Source of the DNA: JADGNZ01 sp963715895
Lineage (GTDB): Bacteria; Acidobacteriota; Thermoanaerobaculia; Gp7-AA8
Assembly (NCBI GenBank): GCA_963715895.1
Contig: OY970284.1
Span: 744,001 to 808,000 of the forward strand
Direction: 5' to 3'
Length of the DNA: 64,000 nt
Within the stretch, counting starts at the first letter, position 1. Every line of letters starts with the position of its first letter. The notes under the pieces are model-generated. The model searched no databases and had not been told where the DNA came from. It saw only the letters and a list, made by a program, of their open reading frames with translations. Made by a program: the position numbers and the translations under genes. Of the stretch, positions 1-7,987 are shown piece by piece.

Positions 1-2023
1 CAAACTCCGGGTGTCCGCTGATACTCACCGTTACTCCGGGACGAGGCAGAGCGTCACGGTTAATCACTCGGCCGCGGATGACGCTCGCGCGCAACGCGTC
101 GATCGCGTTTGGCGAGACACCAGACTGGATCGGATCCGCTCCGGTGTAGAGGAATGAGTAAGCCGAACCAAACAGCGTGATGCTTGCGTGTGCAATCGGC
201 GGTGCAATCGAAGCCGGATCGGGCGGCAGCGGCTCCGGGTTGCGGACCGTGAGTGTCGTAGTGCTCAAGAGGTTTCCGAGCGTCGCCGTGATCGTTGTGG
301 AACCGGGGCTTGTCGCATGCGCCAAACCGCCTGCCGAGATCGAGACAATGGACGGCATGCTGCTGCTCCACGCCACGTTTGCGGTCACGTCCGTTGTGGC
401 ATTGTTGGACGCGACACCGAGCGCGGTGAACTGCTGCTCCTGTGCGGGATCGAGAGTGATGCCGGCCGGTGCGATCGTGAGCGAAACGAACGGCGGCTCA
501 TAGCGGTAACGTCCCGCAAGCGTTGCCGATCCAGCCGCCGTGGTCACCGTCACATCGACGTTTCCAATCACTCCTGGAGGGGTCGTCGCGAGAAGCTCGG
601 TCGATGAAACGAACGTGACCGCTGTGGCGGCGTTGCCGCCGAACGTCACCTGAGTCGCGCCTGGAACGAAGCCGCTGCCGAAGATGCGGACCACCGTGCC
701 GCCAGCCGGATCGCCGCTGCGGGGATAAAGATCGGTCGCCGAGAGCTGCTGCATGATCTGGCGAACTGCGTCGTTCTTCGCGTCGGCGATGACGAGAGAT
801 CCGGCGAAGGCGAGTCCGGACGGTTCATTGAATAGGGCTGTGGCCGGCGCGCCGTCCACGTAGCCTGCTTTGCTGCTGCCGGTCAGCGTGGAGACAATAC
901 CGCCGACAATTTCGCGGATGGCATTGTTTCCAGTATCGGCGACGTAGATGTTGCCGGCATCATCGACCGATACTGCAGACGGGTTTTTCAGCTCGGCAAC
1001 GCCGCCCGCCCCGTTCACAAAACCATCGTGGCCGGTTCCGGCGATCGTCGTTACCACGCCTGCGACAAGCTGTCGGATGCGGTTGTTGCCGCTATCCGCG
1101 ATGATGATGCCGCCTGACGCAGTCACCGCGACGCCGCTCGGACTCTTGAAGAGGGCCTGTGCGGCGGCTCCGTCGGCGAAGCCACTGTGCGTACCGCCTG
1201 CGACCGTAGTCACGAGACCGGCCGGAGTGATCATCCTGATTTGATCGTTGCCGCTATCCGCGACGTATACGTTGCCTGATGCATCGACGGTGAGACCGGC
1301 CGGAGATTTGAAGCTGGCCTGCGTTCCGCTGCCATCGCGCGACTCGCCCCGTCCGGAGCCTGCGAACGTGCTGACCGTGCCGTCCGACGCCAGTCTACGA
1401 ATCACATTGTTTGCGGTGTCAGCAACGTAAAGGAACTGTCGTGTAGCATCGAAGGCAACAGCGCCGGGCTCTTTGAACTGTGCTCCCGCCGAGGCGCCGT
1501 CAGTCAGTCCCGGCTTACCGGTTCCGGCGATCACGGCCGCCTGACCGTTCGGCTGAATCGACACGATCTGGTGGTGCATCGTGTCGGCGACATAGATGAC
1601 ACCGAGCGAGGATACGGCGACGCCGGAAGGTTGCTTCAACACGTCATGAGCTTTGTCGGACGCGGCGAGCGTGGTGACCTTCACGTAGTGCGGGTCTGGG
1701 AGAAGCGCAAAGGAGAGCGTTCCAACGCCGACGGCTCCGCTGGATACCTGAACATCGCCGCTCACGGCGTTCAGCGGGACAACGACTTCGATCGCAGATG
1801 ATGACTGGCTGATGACCGCCGCCGAGGCTGTGCCGCCTTCTGCCGCCGCAAAACTCACCGCGATTGAGCCAGCATCAAGGCCGCTTCCAATGACGATCGC
1901 GCGAGCGCCATGTGGCGCGGACGCCGGAATGATCTCGGTGACAGTTGCCGCCGAAAGGCCCGAAAACGAAGCGGCTAGGACACCGACAAAGAGACACACC
2001 ACGACTCGGCGAACGTGTGACAT
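1..2023 (-). CDS. Secreted NHL-repeat/IPT/Ig-like protein, N-terminal part of a probable RHS-type protein (partial)
   Basis: The minus frame is open from an ATG at 2021-2023 to the window edge, giving about 674 residues without a stop. An AGGAG ribosome site lies at 2030-2034. Residues 1-25 form a signal peptide. In order follow an IPT/TIG-like domain (about 26-110), about five NHL repeats (115-390) with the recurring pattern YVADTGNN.IR, a second IPT/TIG domain (about 415-500), and an Ig-like BIG2 domain (about 510-590). The last visible stretch, around TGADPIQSGV and then VIRGRVINRD and PGVTVSISGHPEF, resembles the segment that precedes the YD/RHS core in many secreted RHS proteins. That family builds large shells carrying variable C-terminal toxins or adhesins. 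The RHS assignment is inference, because the core and C-terminus lie outside the window. It is a surface or secreted protein with good confidence. Confidence 0.85.
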   Translation of the reverse strand, partial: MSHVRRVVVCLFVGVLAASFSGLSAATVTEIIPASAPHGARAIVIGSGLDAGSIAVSFAAAEGGTASAAVISQSSSAIEVVVPLNAVSGDVQVSSGAVGVGTLSFALLPDPHYVKVTTLAASDKAHDVLKQPSGVAVSSLGVIYVADTMHHQIVSIQPNGQAAVIAGTGKPGLTDGASAGAQFKEPGAVAFDATRQFLYVADTANNVIRRLASDGTVSTFAGSGRGESRDGSGTQASFKSPAGLTVDASGNVYVADSGNDQIRMITPAGLVTTVAGGTHSGFADGAAAQALFKSPSGVAVTASGGIIIADSGNNRIRQLVAGVVTTIAGTGHDGFVNGAGGVAELKNPSAVSVDDAGNIYVADTGNNAIREIVGGIVSTLTGSSKAGYVDGAPATALFNEPSGLAFAGSLVIADAKNDAVRQIMQQLSATDLYPRSGDPAGGTVVRIFGSGFVPGATQVTFGGNAATAVTFVSSTELLATTPPGVIGNVDVTVTTAAGSATLAGRYRYEPPFVSLTIAPAGITLDPAQEQQFTALGVASNNATTDVTANVAWSSSMPSIVSISAGGLAHATSPGSTTITATLGNLLSTTTLTVRNPEPLPPDPASIAPPIAHASITLFGSAYSFLYTGADPIQSGVSPNAIDALRASVIRGRVINRDALPRPGVTVSISGHPEF

Positions 2024-2402
2024 GAAGATCTCCTGAGATCGACGCTCCGTCGCGACGCGGAACCGCCAGAGGGCGGTTCACGACGACAGAGAGCGTGAGA
2101 GTTGGTTATGGAGCTTCGGTTGTTGTGATTTCAGCTGAGCTACGGAACGGCGGATCATCTGCATTGATGCATGTCTTGTCAAGGTTGAGAGATTTGAGCG
2201 AAGTAGGTGGACCGTTGTTGAATTGCAAGAGGCGCAATCCGAAGCGATAGATACTGTGAGCGATGCATGGAAATCGCAGCGTGGATTTCAGAGAGGAACA
2301 AGCCTCGTTCCTGGAATTTTCGAGGCGGGTAATGCGGTGGGGGACCGCCACACCACCTCCCTATTCGGCATCGGCCGTTCGTCCTTGACGGGGAGGTTTG
2401 GC

Positions 2403-2522
2403 GGCGGCTGGCGGCGGTGTGTTTGGAGCAATAGGTCCCGGTCCATCATTCCACGTGTCCGCTCGGCAGCTCGCAACCGAGGATGTTGCGCAATTAGGGG
2501 TCGTAGCTCACCGCCAGCCGCC
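2403..2522. repeat. Inverted-repeat-bounded intergenic element, copy C
   Basis: A 12-bp left arm GGCGGCTGGCGG (2403-2414) is exactly complementary to the right arm CCGCCAGCCGCC (2511-2522). The interior holds a GGTCCATCAT word, and the sequence after the right arm (ATG, A-rich, ATGTC, TCTC) aligns with copies at 2849-2965 and 7088-7203. This copy lies downstream of a small HTH gene and has no recognisable gene of its own. The rest of the 2024-2574 gap shows no convincing coding sequence. Confidence 0.6.
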
Positions 2523-2574
2523 ATGAAAAATATGTCACTCTCATTCGATTGGGAACAACAGCTACATCCTTCGC

Positions 2575-2817
2575 TTAATCTGAGCATTGGCTTTCAATCC
2601 CGAAGAGCTCTGCTTCCGTGACTCGTCGCCCGATGAGTGCCGAACATGCCGCGACGAGCCTGGCTCTCGTTCCGGCCCTGCCGAGGCTGCCCTTTCGCAT
2701 CCGAAGGACCGTCGGCCTGCTGAGTTTTGCCTTCCGCGCCAGCCGGGCCGGCCGTACGCCGTGGGCGCGCAACCATCGGTCGAACGGCGCGTCGAGTTGC
2801 ATTTGCATCGAATTCAC
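2575..2817 (-). CDS. Small helix-turn-helix protein, copy A
   Basis: This 80-residue protein reads as one compact HTH unit. WLRAHGVRPARLARKAKLSR is followed by a second helix, a basic turn (RMRKGS), and the C-terminal signature GRRVTEAELFG. The pattern resembles short XRE/Cro-like DNA-binding proteins. It has clear paralogs at 6823-7056 (minus) and 3677-3976 (plus). The GTG at 2817 is the longest start, but a GAGGAG site precedes the in-frame ATG at 2808 by about 8 bases, so the true protein may be three residues shorter. Upstream lie the inverted-repeat element at 2849-2965 and the 107-residue gene at 2998-3321 on the same strand. No partner domain is fused, so it could be a stand-alone repressor or an antitoxin-like regulator. 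Its target is unknown. Confidence 0.65.
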   Translation of the reverse strand: MNSMQMQLDAPFDRWLRAHGVRPARLARKAKLSRPTVLRMRKGSLGRAGTRARLVAACSALIGRRVTEAELFGIESQCSD

Positions 2818-2848
2818 TCCTCGGCGAGCGTGATCGGAGCGGACGGGT

Positions 2849-2965
2849 GGCGGCTGGCGGCGGGATGCAGAGAGAGATTGTCCGGTCCATCATTTCCGCT
2901 TCCAGGCAAATGGCACGAGGAGTTGCACGTGTGCCTTTCGAGGTGAGGTTCGGCCGCCAGCCGCC
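2849..2965. repeat. Inverted-repeat-bounded intergenic element, copy A
   Basis: Left arm GGCGGCTGGCGGC (2849-2861) is perfectly complementary to right arm GCCGCCAGCCGCC (2953-2965). Inside, the box GGCACGAGGAGTTGCACGTG (2912-2931) is identical in copy B at 7151-7170. A related word, GGAGTTGCACG, occurs inverted at 3328-3349 just upstream of the 107-residue gene. The element separates that gene from the HTH gene on the minus strand. It could be a structured leader, an operator block or a small mobile repeat. Confidence 0.65.
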
Positions 2966-2997
2966 ATAACAGTCATGTCTTTCCGCTCTCTCCCGCA

Positions 2998-3321
2998 TCA
3001 GTCGGAAATCGTTTTCATGAGAAGGTTCACCTGGTCGGAAATAGCGCGGATCCGCGCCGCCAGACGCGCGGCTTCCAGCGGCGCGGCCCGTTCGGTCTCG
3101 CACGTATTCATTGCTTCATCCATCACCAACATGGCATCGGCGAGCAGGTCAGCAACGCGCGACCGCATCGGCAGACCGAAGAGTCCCTGCGCTCTGCCGC
3201 GTAGTCGCCAACGGGGACGCTCCAACGGACGTATCGCATGGGCAGTCGATCGGCTGTTCCGGGTCGCGTAGAGGAACGCGATCGCCTGATGTATGGGTCC
3301 CCCGGCGCGACGGAGATTCAT
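2998..3321 (-). CDS. Hypothetical 107-residue protein paired with the HTH gene
   Basis: The start is the ATG at 3321, preceded by a GGAG site seven bases away; a longer reading frame to 3450 looks non-coding. The N-terminal half is Arg-rich (RPLERPRWRLRGRAQG). The C-terminal half is helical, with ADLLADAMLVMDEAMNTCE and then LAARIRAISDQVNLLMK, a pattern suited to a dimeric helical protein. I recognise no family. The C-terminal segment recurs, frameshifted, at about 7240-7325 beside the second HTH copy, so the two genes duplicated together as a module. This supports it being a real gene and a possible functional partner of the HTH protein, but its activity cannot be read from the sequence. Confidence 0.5.
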   Translation of the reverse strand: MNLRRAGGPIHQAIAFLYATRNSRSTAHAIRPLERPRWRLRGRAQGLFGLPMRSRVADLLADAMLVMDEAMNTCETERAAPLEAARLAARIRAISDQVNLLMKTISD

Positions 3322-3476
3322 CGTGTGGCTCCCGTGCAACTCCTGGCGTTCATCCGAGTGCTGTTTCTCCGATGATGAATAGCCGCCGCAGGAGGCCCCT
3401 GTAATATTTGATGGACGTGCATACGAACGGCGGGAGGAAACCACGCGCAAGTGGCCGAAGTCAACGGCTCGGCGAG

Positions 3477-3494
3477 TAGTCTCAAATGAGACTA
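3477..3494. promoter_or_regulatory. Perfect inverted repeat, candidate operator
   Basis: TAGTCTCA-AA-TGAGACTA is an 18-bp perfect inverted repeat lying between the divergent 107-residue gene (start 3321) and the plus-strand HTH gene (start 3677). Its form fits the site of a dimeric HTH protein. Just downstream, at about 3523-3567, are three loose direct repeats of TGGCRTCA. The rest of 3322-3676 shows no gene. Confidence 0.4.
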
Positions 3495-3676
3495 ATTGCC
3501 CCGAAAGGTAGGGAAACGCGACGTGGCGTCACTCCCTATATGTGGCATCACTGACACCGATGGCATCAGATGTTCTCGGGGCATCCCTGGGCGTTTCAGC
3601 GAGGCACGGATTTTCGACAGAAACGAGGCTTCAGAAGCGGATGGCCATGGCGATTAGGCCAGGATAGGAACCTGTA

Positions 3677-3976
3677 TTGCGGACCCGGCTCGAGCTCTTC
3701 ATCCGGAGTCACGGCGTCAAGCCCGCGCGTCTTGCCGCGCTGGCAAGCTATAGCCGCGGACACCTTGCTCGCGCCCGCGAGGGTGAGCCAACCTCCCTTC
3801 GGTTTCAGGAAGGCGTGACGGCAGCGATTCGCCACATCGTGGGCCGGCCGGTGGTGCGCACGGAGCTGTTCGATCCGGAGGGTGTCGCGATTCTATGCTT
3901 CTGCTGCATGCAACCCACGAGCAGCACCGGCGGAGCAAATCGCAGTCGTCGCGGTCAGCGGCGCCGAGGACTCTGA
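3677..3976 (+). CDS. Small helix-turn-helix protein, copy C (diverged)
   Basis: From a TTG start the protein begins MRTRLELFIRSHGVKPARLA, then has a helix-turn-helix (ASYSRGHLARAREG) and ends its conserved part with VVRTELFDPEGVA. This matches the two minus-strand paralogs in length and in the final ELF motif. An in-frame stop at 3665-3667 excludes a longer start. The last 30 or so residues, after about position 70, look unlike the family and may be a run-on tail. It lies divergent to the 107-residue gene, with an inverted repeat between them, so autoregulation is plausible. DNA binding is inferred from the fold pattern only. Confidence 0.5.
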   Translation: MRTRLELFIRSHGVKPARLAALASYSRGHLARAREGEPTSLRFQEGVTAAIRHIVGRPVVRTELFDPEGVAILCFCCMQPTSSTGGANRSRRGQRRRGL

Positions 3977-3981
3977 CGGCC

Positions 3982-4125
3982 ATGGTGGAAGCCCTTACCG
4001 ACGTCGAATTGGACGCTTGGCTCGCGCGCATCCGCACAACCGCTGGTGCGGTAACGGAAGCTGCGACGCGCGAGCTGATCGACATAGCGTTTCCATTGCT
4101 CGATCGACGGCATTGCCAAGCCTAA
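3982..4125 (+). CDS. Possible 47-residue helical protein downstream of HTH copy C
   Basis: An ATG at 3982, six bases after the preceding stop, opens a short acidic/helical reading frame with VELDAWLARIRTTAGAVTEA. The segment LARIRTTAGAVTEA recalls LAARIRAISDQVN in the 107-residue protein, which could mean each HTH gene has a helical partner. The frame is too short to call firmly. Confidence 0.25.
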   Translation: MVEALTDVELDAWLARIRTTAGAVTEAATRELIDIAFPLLDRRHCQA

Positions 4126-4135
4126 AGGATTATAG

Positions 4136-6292
4136 TCAGCGCGTCGTGTCAAGCGTCAGTTGACCGCCAATTGAAAGGAATCCTTCCTGGCAGTGATTCG
4201 CGGCGCACAAACGATATTTGCCGGGCGCGACGTTTGGAATCTCGCCTGGCACACCATTGTAGTCGAGCTTGGCGCCTTGTGATCGTGCCCAAGCGAACAG
4301 GTCGTTTGGCGGAAGGAGCTGGTCGTTAAATGTGATCTCGAGTCGTTCGGCGGACGTCCATATCAGTTTGAGGGTGCCGCCGCGGGGTGCCAATTCAAGA
4401 GCGATCGGGTCCTGGTTTGTCGATACGTCGAAGGTCTCTAAAGTACGGCCAGGTGACCAGACGACGATGATGACATCGTTGACCGAGTTGGGCACATCGA
4501 ACCCAAAGCCTCCCTCAAGATCCGTAGTCGCTTGTTCCTGTCGCGCCGATCCTCCCAAGATTGCGTATCCATGAATGCGTGCCCCAACGACAGCCTCCCC
4601 GTTCGATCGCACAAACCCTTTGATCGTTCTGACACTCTCCAGGGAAAGCTCGATGTTTTCAACTTTTGCATCCTCCGGAACGTTGACTTCAATCTGTTTA
4701 CTGTAGTCGTGCGTTCGCGGATCTCTAGCCTGGAGATTAACCGGTCCGCCAGAGATTCCTCGGAAACGGAAAACGCCGTCATCTTCGCTCGTTCGTACCA
4801 TGGGGCGCCCGGTCGAGAGCAACGTGACAGGAACGGCTGATAGACGCTTGCCGTTGGCATCCAGCACCCAACCGGACACCTCCGTAGATGGTAACTTGAT
4901 ATCCACATCGTCCTTTTCGACCGATATTTCAGTGGTTGTTGCGATTGCTTCCTGTGGGGCGTCGACATCAACGATCCATTTGCCACGCCGTGGTAGGTTG
5001 ACTGTGAAACGCCCGTCCAGATCGGTCGTGGTTCTGACCTTTTCCACGCCACCGCTGCCTCCGAAAAGTAATTTGGCCGACGGTACCGGCGAATCGCCTA
5101 TCGTCACTTTACCGGAGACGCTACTAACGTCGAGATTGACCTCATAGTCAGTTGCACCGGCAGTGATTACGACATCGCGGTTAGCGAGAATGTTTTGCTT
5201 TGAGTCTTTGAGAAAAACGCGAACGGGTCCCTCTATCTGATCCGTTGCTTCGAAGATACCCTGAGGCGAAGCGACTCCGTTGCCGACATTCAGAGACCCT
5301 GACCCGGACTCGACTCTGCGCCAGAGCTCTACACGCCACCAAATGCCGCCAGGACCAACGGGCGGTTGGATGTGGAAACGAACGCTGAGGGCGGGCTCCA
5401 ACGCGATTGACCGCCGTGGTGTCGATTCCTTCCCCGCGTAAAGCTGAACGGGAACTAGAACGGACGCATACCCCTTCGCTTTCGTCTCAAGGACGTACCT
5501 GCCAGGCGCAAGCGGTGTTAGTTGGACGACACCTCTCTTTGTGAATATACCCTCCGCTACAGGGACACCAAGGCGAATCGCCGCAGCCGATACCGCAGGC
5601 GCGGACTCATGCCGTATCAGGGCATGAACCGGAACCTGGACGCGTTTAGCGAAGTTACTGTCCAGCCATACGAGAAGCGACGCCCCTCTTACCAGTTTGA
5701 CTGTTCCCAGATCGATCACACCAGCAACGGGTAACTTCACGTCCCACTTGTGATAAGGCGCGTATCCATCGACACGAATCGCAATGTCGAGGGACGTCGC
5801 CGGTAAAGTGCATCTCCATTGGCCGGTCTTCTCTGTCGAGCAGACGAACGATGTCTCGCGCGGCAGCTCTGGCGGAGCGCGAGGGTCGGGCCGCGACGAA
5901 ACCACAACCCTAACCGTAATCGGAGTAGGAGGCTGCGGATCTGGGACCTTCACCAGACCTTGCAATGTGGCAGTCTGCCAGACATCCATCGCGTATTGCG
6001 GATGCGCACCGCCTGCTTGGAAAACAACTCGCTGCGGGAGTGCCCAGAAGCCTTTCGCCTCCAGGCTCACATCCCACTCGGAACCTTCCTGTTCGGTGAT
6101 GATAAAACTCGATGGATTGAAGTTAACTCGACGCACAACGGACTTGTTCGAAGCGGACTGAAGGACAACCGCCCCTCGGGCGTCACATTTTGACCCGCCG
6201 TGGCACCTTACGGTAATGTCGATTGAGCTTCCATAGCTAGCACAGGCGAGCAGCAAGTACGATGCTGTTGCGAAGGATATTCTTTTAATCAT
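4136..6292 (-). CDS. Secreted protein with carboxypeptidase-regulatory-like (CarboxypepD_reg) repeats
   Basis: About 718 residues from the ATG at 6292, chosen because it starts a clean signal peptide (MIKRISFATASYLLLACA). Upstream TTG and ATG codons at 6337 and 6316 would add a non-hydrophobic leader. The mature protein is a string of beta-sandwich modules of the TonB-plug/carboxypeptidase-regulatory type. Recurring patterns are TTDLDGRFTVNLP, TSEDDGVFRFRGI and TTDLEGGFGFDVP, each the D.dG.f.f strand of that fold. No catalytic carboxypeptidase residues are visible, so it is structural or ligand-binding rather than an enzyme. It ends next to the HTH copy C gene and lies 92 bp downstream of a secreted Cys-rich small protein on the same strand. 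The two could be co-transcribed. Confidence 0.8.
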   Translation of the reverse strand: MIKRISFATASYLLLACASYGSSIDITVRCHGGSKCDARGAVVLQSASNKSVVRRVNFNPSSFIITEQEGSEWDVSLEAKGFWALPQRVVFQAGGAHPQYAMDVWQTATLQGLVKVPDPQPPTPITVRVVVSSRPDPRAPPELPRETSFVCSTEKTGQWRCTLPATSLDIAIRVDGYAPYHKWDVKLPVAGVIDLGTVKLVRGASLLVWLDSNFAKRVQVPVHALIRHESAPAVSAAAIRLGVPVAEGIFTKRGVVQLTPLAPGRYVLETKAKGYASVLVPVQLYAGKESTPRRSIALEPALSVRFHIQPPVGPGGIWWRVELWRRVESGSGSLNVGNGVASPQGIFEATDQIEGPVRVFLKDSKQNILANRDVVITAGATDYEVNLDVSSVSGKVTIGDSPVPSAKLLFGGSGGVEKVRTTTDLDGRFTVNLPRRGKWIVDVDAPQEAIATTTEISVEKDDVDIKLPSTEVSGWVLDANGKRLSAVPVTLLSTGRPMVRTSEDDGVFRFRGISGGPVNLQARDPRTHDYSKQIEVNVPEDAKVENIELSLESVRTIKGFVRSNGEAVVGARIHGYAILGGSARQEQATTDLEGGFGFDVPNSVNDVIIVVWSPGRTLETFDVSTNQDPIALELAPRGGTLKLIWTSAERLEITFNDQLLPPNDLFAWARSQGAKLDYNGVPGEIPNVAPGKYRLCAANHCQEGFLSIGGQLTLDTTR

Positions 6293-6384
6293 CACATCCC
6301 ACAGTAGTGAAACCATTCGCGACGTTCTTTCACGCAATAGAGTAGCTCAAACGGTTCGCTTTGCGCTATCCGGCGACGGGCTTC

Positions 6385-6669
6385 TCAGTCTATACAGCAA
6401 CTGTCTCCGCCGTCGGTGCAATACTGCCCGTCCGGATACCTGTCCACCCAACAATGTGTGCTTCCCATAGCGCCGGGATCGGGCGACTGGCAATAAAGGC
6501 CTCCCGTTCGAGTCTCAAAGTTCCACGACCCAGCACACACGGTACAAGATGTAGTTCCTCCTCCGGTGTCGAAACCATAATCCTTGTTGAGGACCTCTTG
6601 CCCAGCCAAACTTAACGTGAAGAGCACAGCAGCCAATAACGTTGCGAGAACCAAACATACTTTTTTCAC
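6385..6669 (-). CDS. Small secreted cysteine-rich protein
   Basis: A 94-residue protein begins at a GTG preceded by a strong AAGGAGG site. Residues 1-22 are a signal peptide (MKKVCLVLATLLAAVLFTLS). The mature 70 or so residues hold seven cysteines, in TSCTVCAG, YCQSP, HCWVD, YCTDG and SCCID, plus many Gly, Asp and aromatic residues. This suggests a small disulfide-stabilised exported protein. No known family was recognised. It is followed on the same strand by the carboxypeptidase-regulatory-like surface protein. No maturation enzyme or peptidase transporter lies nearby, so a modified-peptide role is not supported. Confidence 0.7.
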   Translation of the reverse strand: MKKVCLVLATLLAAVLFTLSLAGQEVLNKDYGFDTGGGTTSCTVCAGSWNFETRTGGLYCQSPDPGAMGSTHCWVDRYPDGQYCTDGGDSCCID

Positions 6670-6822
6670 TGATTCCTCCTTGCTTGTTTGCGGGACGGCC
6701 TGACTGAAACCCTAATTCCAACATTTATCAAGCAGAATCTGTTTATCGGTCAAGAGTTATACAGAAACTTGCTAAGTCCTTTGTTTTCAGTTCGTTTGGT
6801 TCGGGGGCGGAATACCCGCAGC

Positions 6823-7056
6823 TCATTGGCTCTGAATCCCGAAAAGTTCTCCTTTCGTGACCCGTCGCGCAGCGAGGGCGGAACACTCCGCGACGAGCCT
6901 GGCGCTCGTTCTCGCTGAGCCAAGGCTGCCCTTTCGAGAGCGGAGGATCGTGGGCCTGCTGACGTTCGCCTTCCGTGAAAGCCGGAGTGGTCGGATGTCG
7001 TGGGCGCGCAACCATCTGTCGAACGTCGTGTCGAATCTCATCGGCATCGAATTCAT
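6823..7056 (-). CDS. Small helix-turn-helix protein, copy B
   Basis: A 77-residue paralog of the HTH gene at 2575-2817, sharing FDRWLRAH, the SRPT helix, RKGSLG, RLVA.CSAL and the ending RVTKGELFGI. The ATG at 7056 is used, although the next in-frame ATG (7047) matches the start suggested for copy A. Upstream on the same strand are inverted-repeat element copy B (7088-7203) and a broken copy of the 107-residue partner gene. Retention of an intact HTH frame beside a decayed partner suggests the HTH protein is under selection on its own, though this is inference. Confidence 0.65.
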   Translation of the reverse strand: MNSMPMRFDTTFDRWLRAHDIRPLRLSRKANVSRPTILRSRKGSLGSARTSARLVAECSALAARRVTKGELFGIQSQ

Positions 7057-7087
7057 CCATCAGCAGGCCTAGTCGGAGCGGACGGGT

Positions 7088-7203
7088 GGCGGCTGGCCGC
7101 CGGATGCAGAGAGAGAGCGTCCGATCCATCACTCCGCGACGAAGGGAAGTGGCACGAGGAGTTGCACGTGGTTGTTCGAGGTGAGGTTCGGCCTCCAGCC
7201 GCC
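7088..7203. repeat. Inverted-repeat-bounded intergenic element, copy B
   Basis: Arms GGCGGCTGG (7088-7096) and CCAGCCGCC (7195-7203) are complementary; the inner part of the right arm has drifted relative to copy A. It contains the same 20-bp box GGCACGAGGAGTTGCACGTG (7151-7170) and the GATCCATCAC word, and aligns with copy A along its whole length including flanks. Confidence 0.6.
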
Positions 7204-7239
7204 ATGACAGCCATGTCTTTCTTCTCTCTCTCGCATTAG

Positions 7240-7325
7240 TCGGAGATCCTTTTTCATGAGAAGGTTCACTTGATCGGAAACGCTGCGAATCTGCGCTGCG
7301 AGACCAGCGGCTTGAGAAGGGGCCC
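7240..7325 (-). pseudogene. Relic of the 107-residue partner gene
   Basis: In one minus frame the segment reads AAGLAAQIRSVSDQVNLLMK, closely matching AARLAARIRAISDQVNLLMK at the C-terminus of the 107-residue protein (2998-3321). A one-base indel after the LMK codons removes the original stop, and no N-terminal half can be found. It is a decayed duplicate belonging to the copy B module. Confidence 0.45.
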
Positions 7326-7456
7326 ACTGCCTCTTGGAGGAATGACGCGACGCCCGAAATCGTCACATCAGGGAGCGGGAGAGACGGATTCGTTACCTCG
7401 GCAGGTATACTCAAGGAGAGCCCGCGCGCCTTGTTCCGCTCGGCGCACCCTTCCCG

Positions 7457-7987
7457 ATGCCGGACGACACGAACGACGAATCACTGTTCCGCTCGCAACG
7501 AGCAGAGGCCGCATATAGGGCGCATTACGATCTTCTGCGCTTCATCGCTGCCCGCCGGTTCAAGATCCCAACAGACGAAGTCTGCGGAGTCATTCACGAT
7601 GTGTTTGTCTCATTCATCCGGCACGAGGCGAAAATCGCGCGGAGCCCGGCCGACGAGCGTGCGTGGCTCATCGGCGGTGTATGTAACGCCAGCCGCTACT
7701 ACTGGCGCAAGCACCGCTGCGAAGAGCTCCCGGCTGACATTGAGGAGTACGTCGATCCGGCATCGGTCGCGGAAGATGCGATGACGCGCTTGCTTTTGGC
7801 TGACGTGTTGCGCCACCTTCCGGAACGGTGCCGCGATTTGCTTCGCAAGCGCTACAGTGAAGGGTACACGATGGATGAAATCGCTGCCGAGGCGTCGCTT
7901 GCGCGTGGTTCGGCCAAGAACCTCATTTCGAAGTGTCTGCTCGCTGCCCGTGCAGCTTTCAGCCGGCTGCGGAGAACGAGCGCATGA
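7457..7987 (+). CDS. RNA polymerase ECF-type sigma-70 factor
   Basis: A 176-residue protein with an N-terminal sigma region 2 (about 15-80: YDLLRFIAARRF, then IHDVFVSFIRHE) and a C-terminal region 4 (about 110-165). Region 4 carries LPERCRDLLRKRYSEGYTMD and the HTH turn IAAEASLARGSAKNLISKC. This is the layout of ECF sigma factors, which redirect RNA polymerase to a small regulon. Region 2 is rather diverged. The stop overlaps the start of the next gene (ATGA), which encodes a TPR protein with a short Cys pair and probably controls this factor. Regulation by its neighbour is inferred from the operon layout. Confidence 0.85.
   Translation: MPDDTNDESLFRSQRAEAAYRAHYDLLRFIAARRFKIPTDEVCGVIHDVFVSFIRHEAKIARSPADERAWLIGGVCNASRYYWRKHRCEELPADIEEYVDPASVAEDAMTRLLLADVLRHLPERCRDLLRKRYSEGYTMDEIAAEASLARGSAKNLISKCLLAARAAFSRLRRTSA

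Noticed and set aside
2594..3103. A conserved 169-residue frame through the HTH gene and the repeat element, similar to one at 6743-7414
   Set aside because: The similarity comes from the underlying DNA duplication; the same DNA carries the HTH frame with clear domain features.
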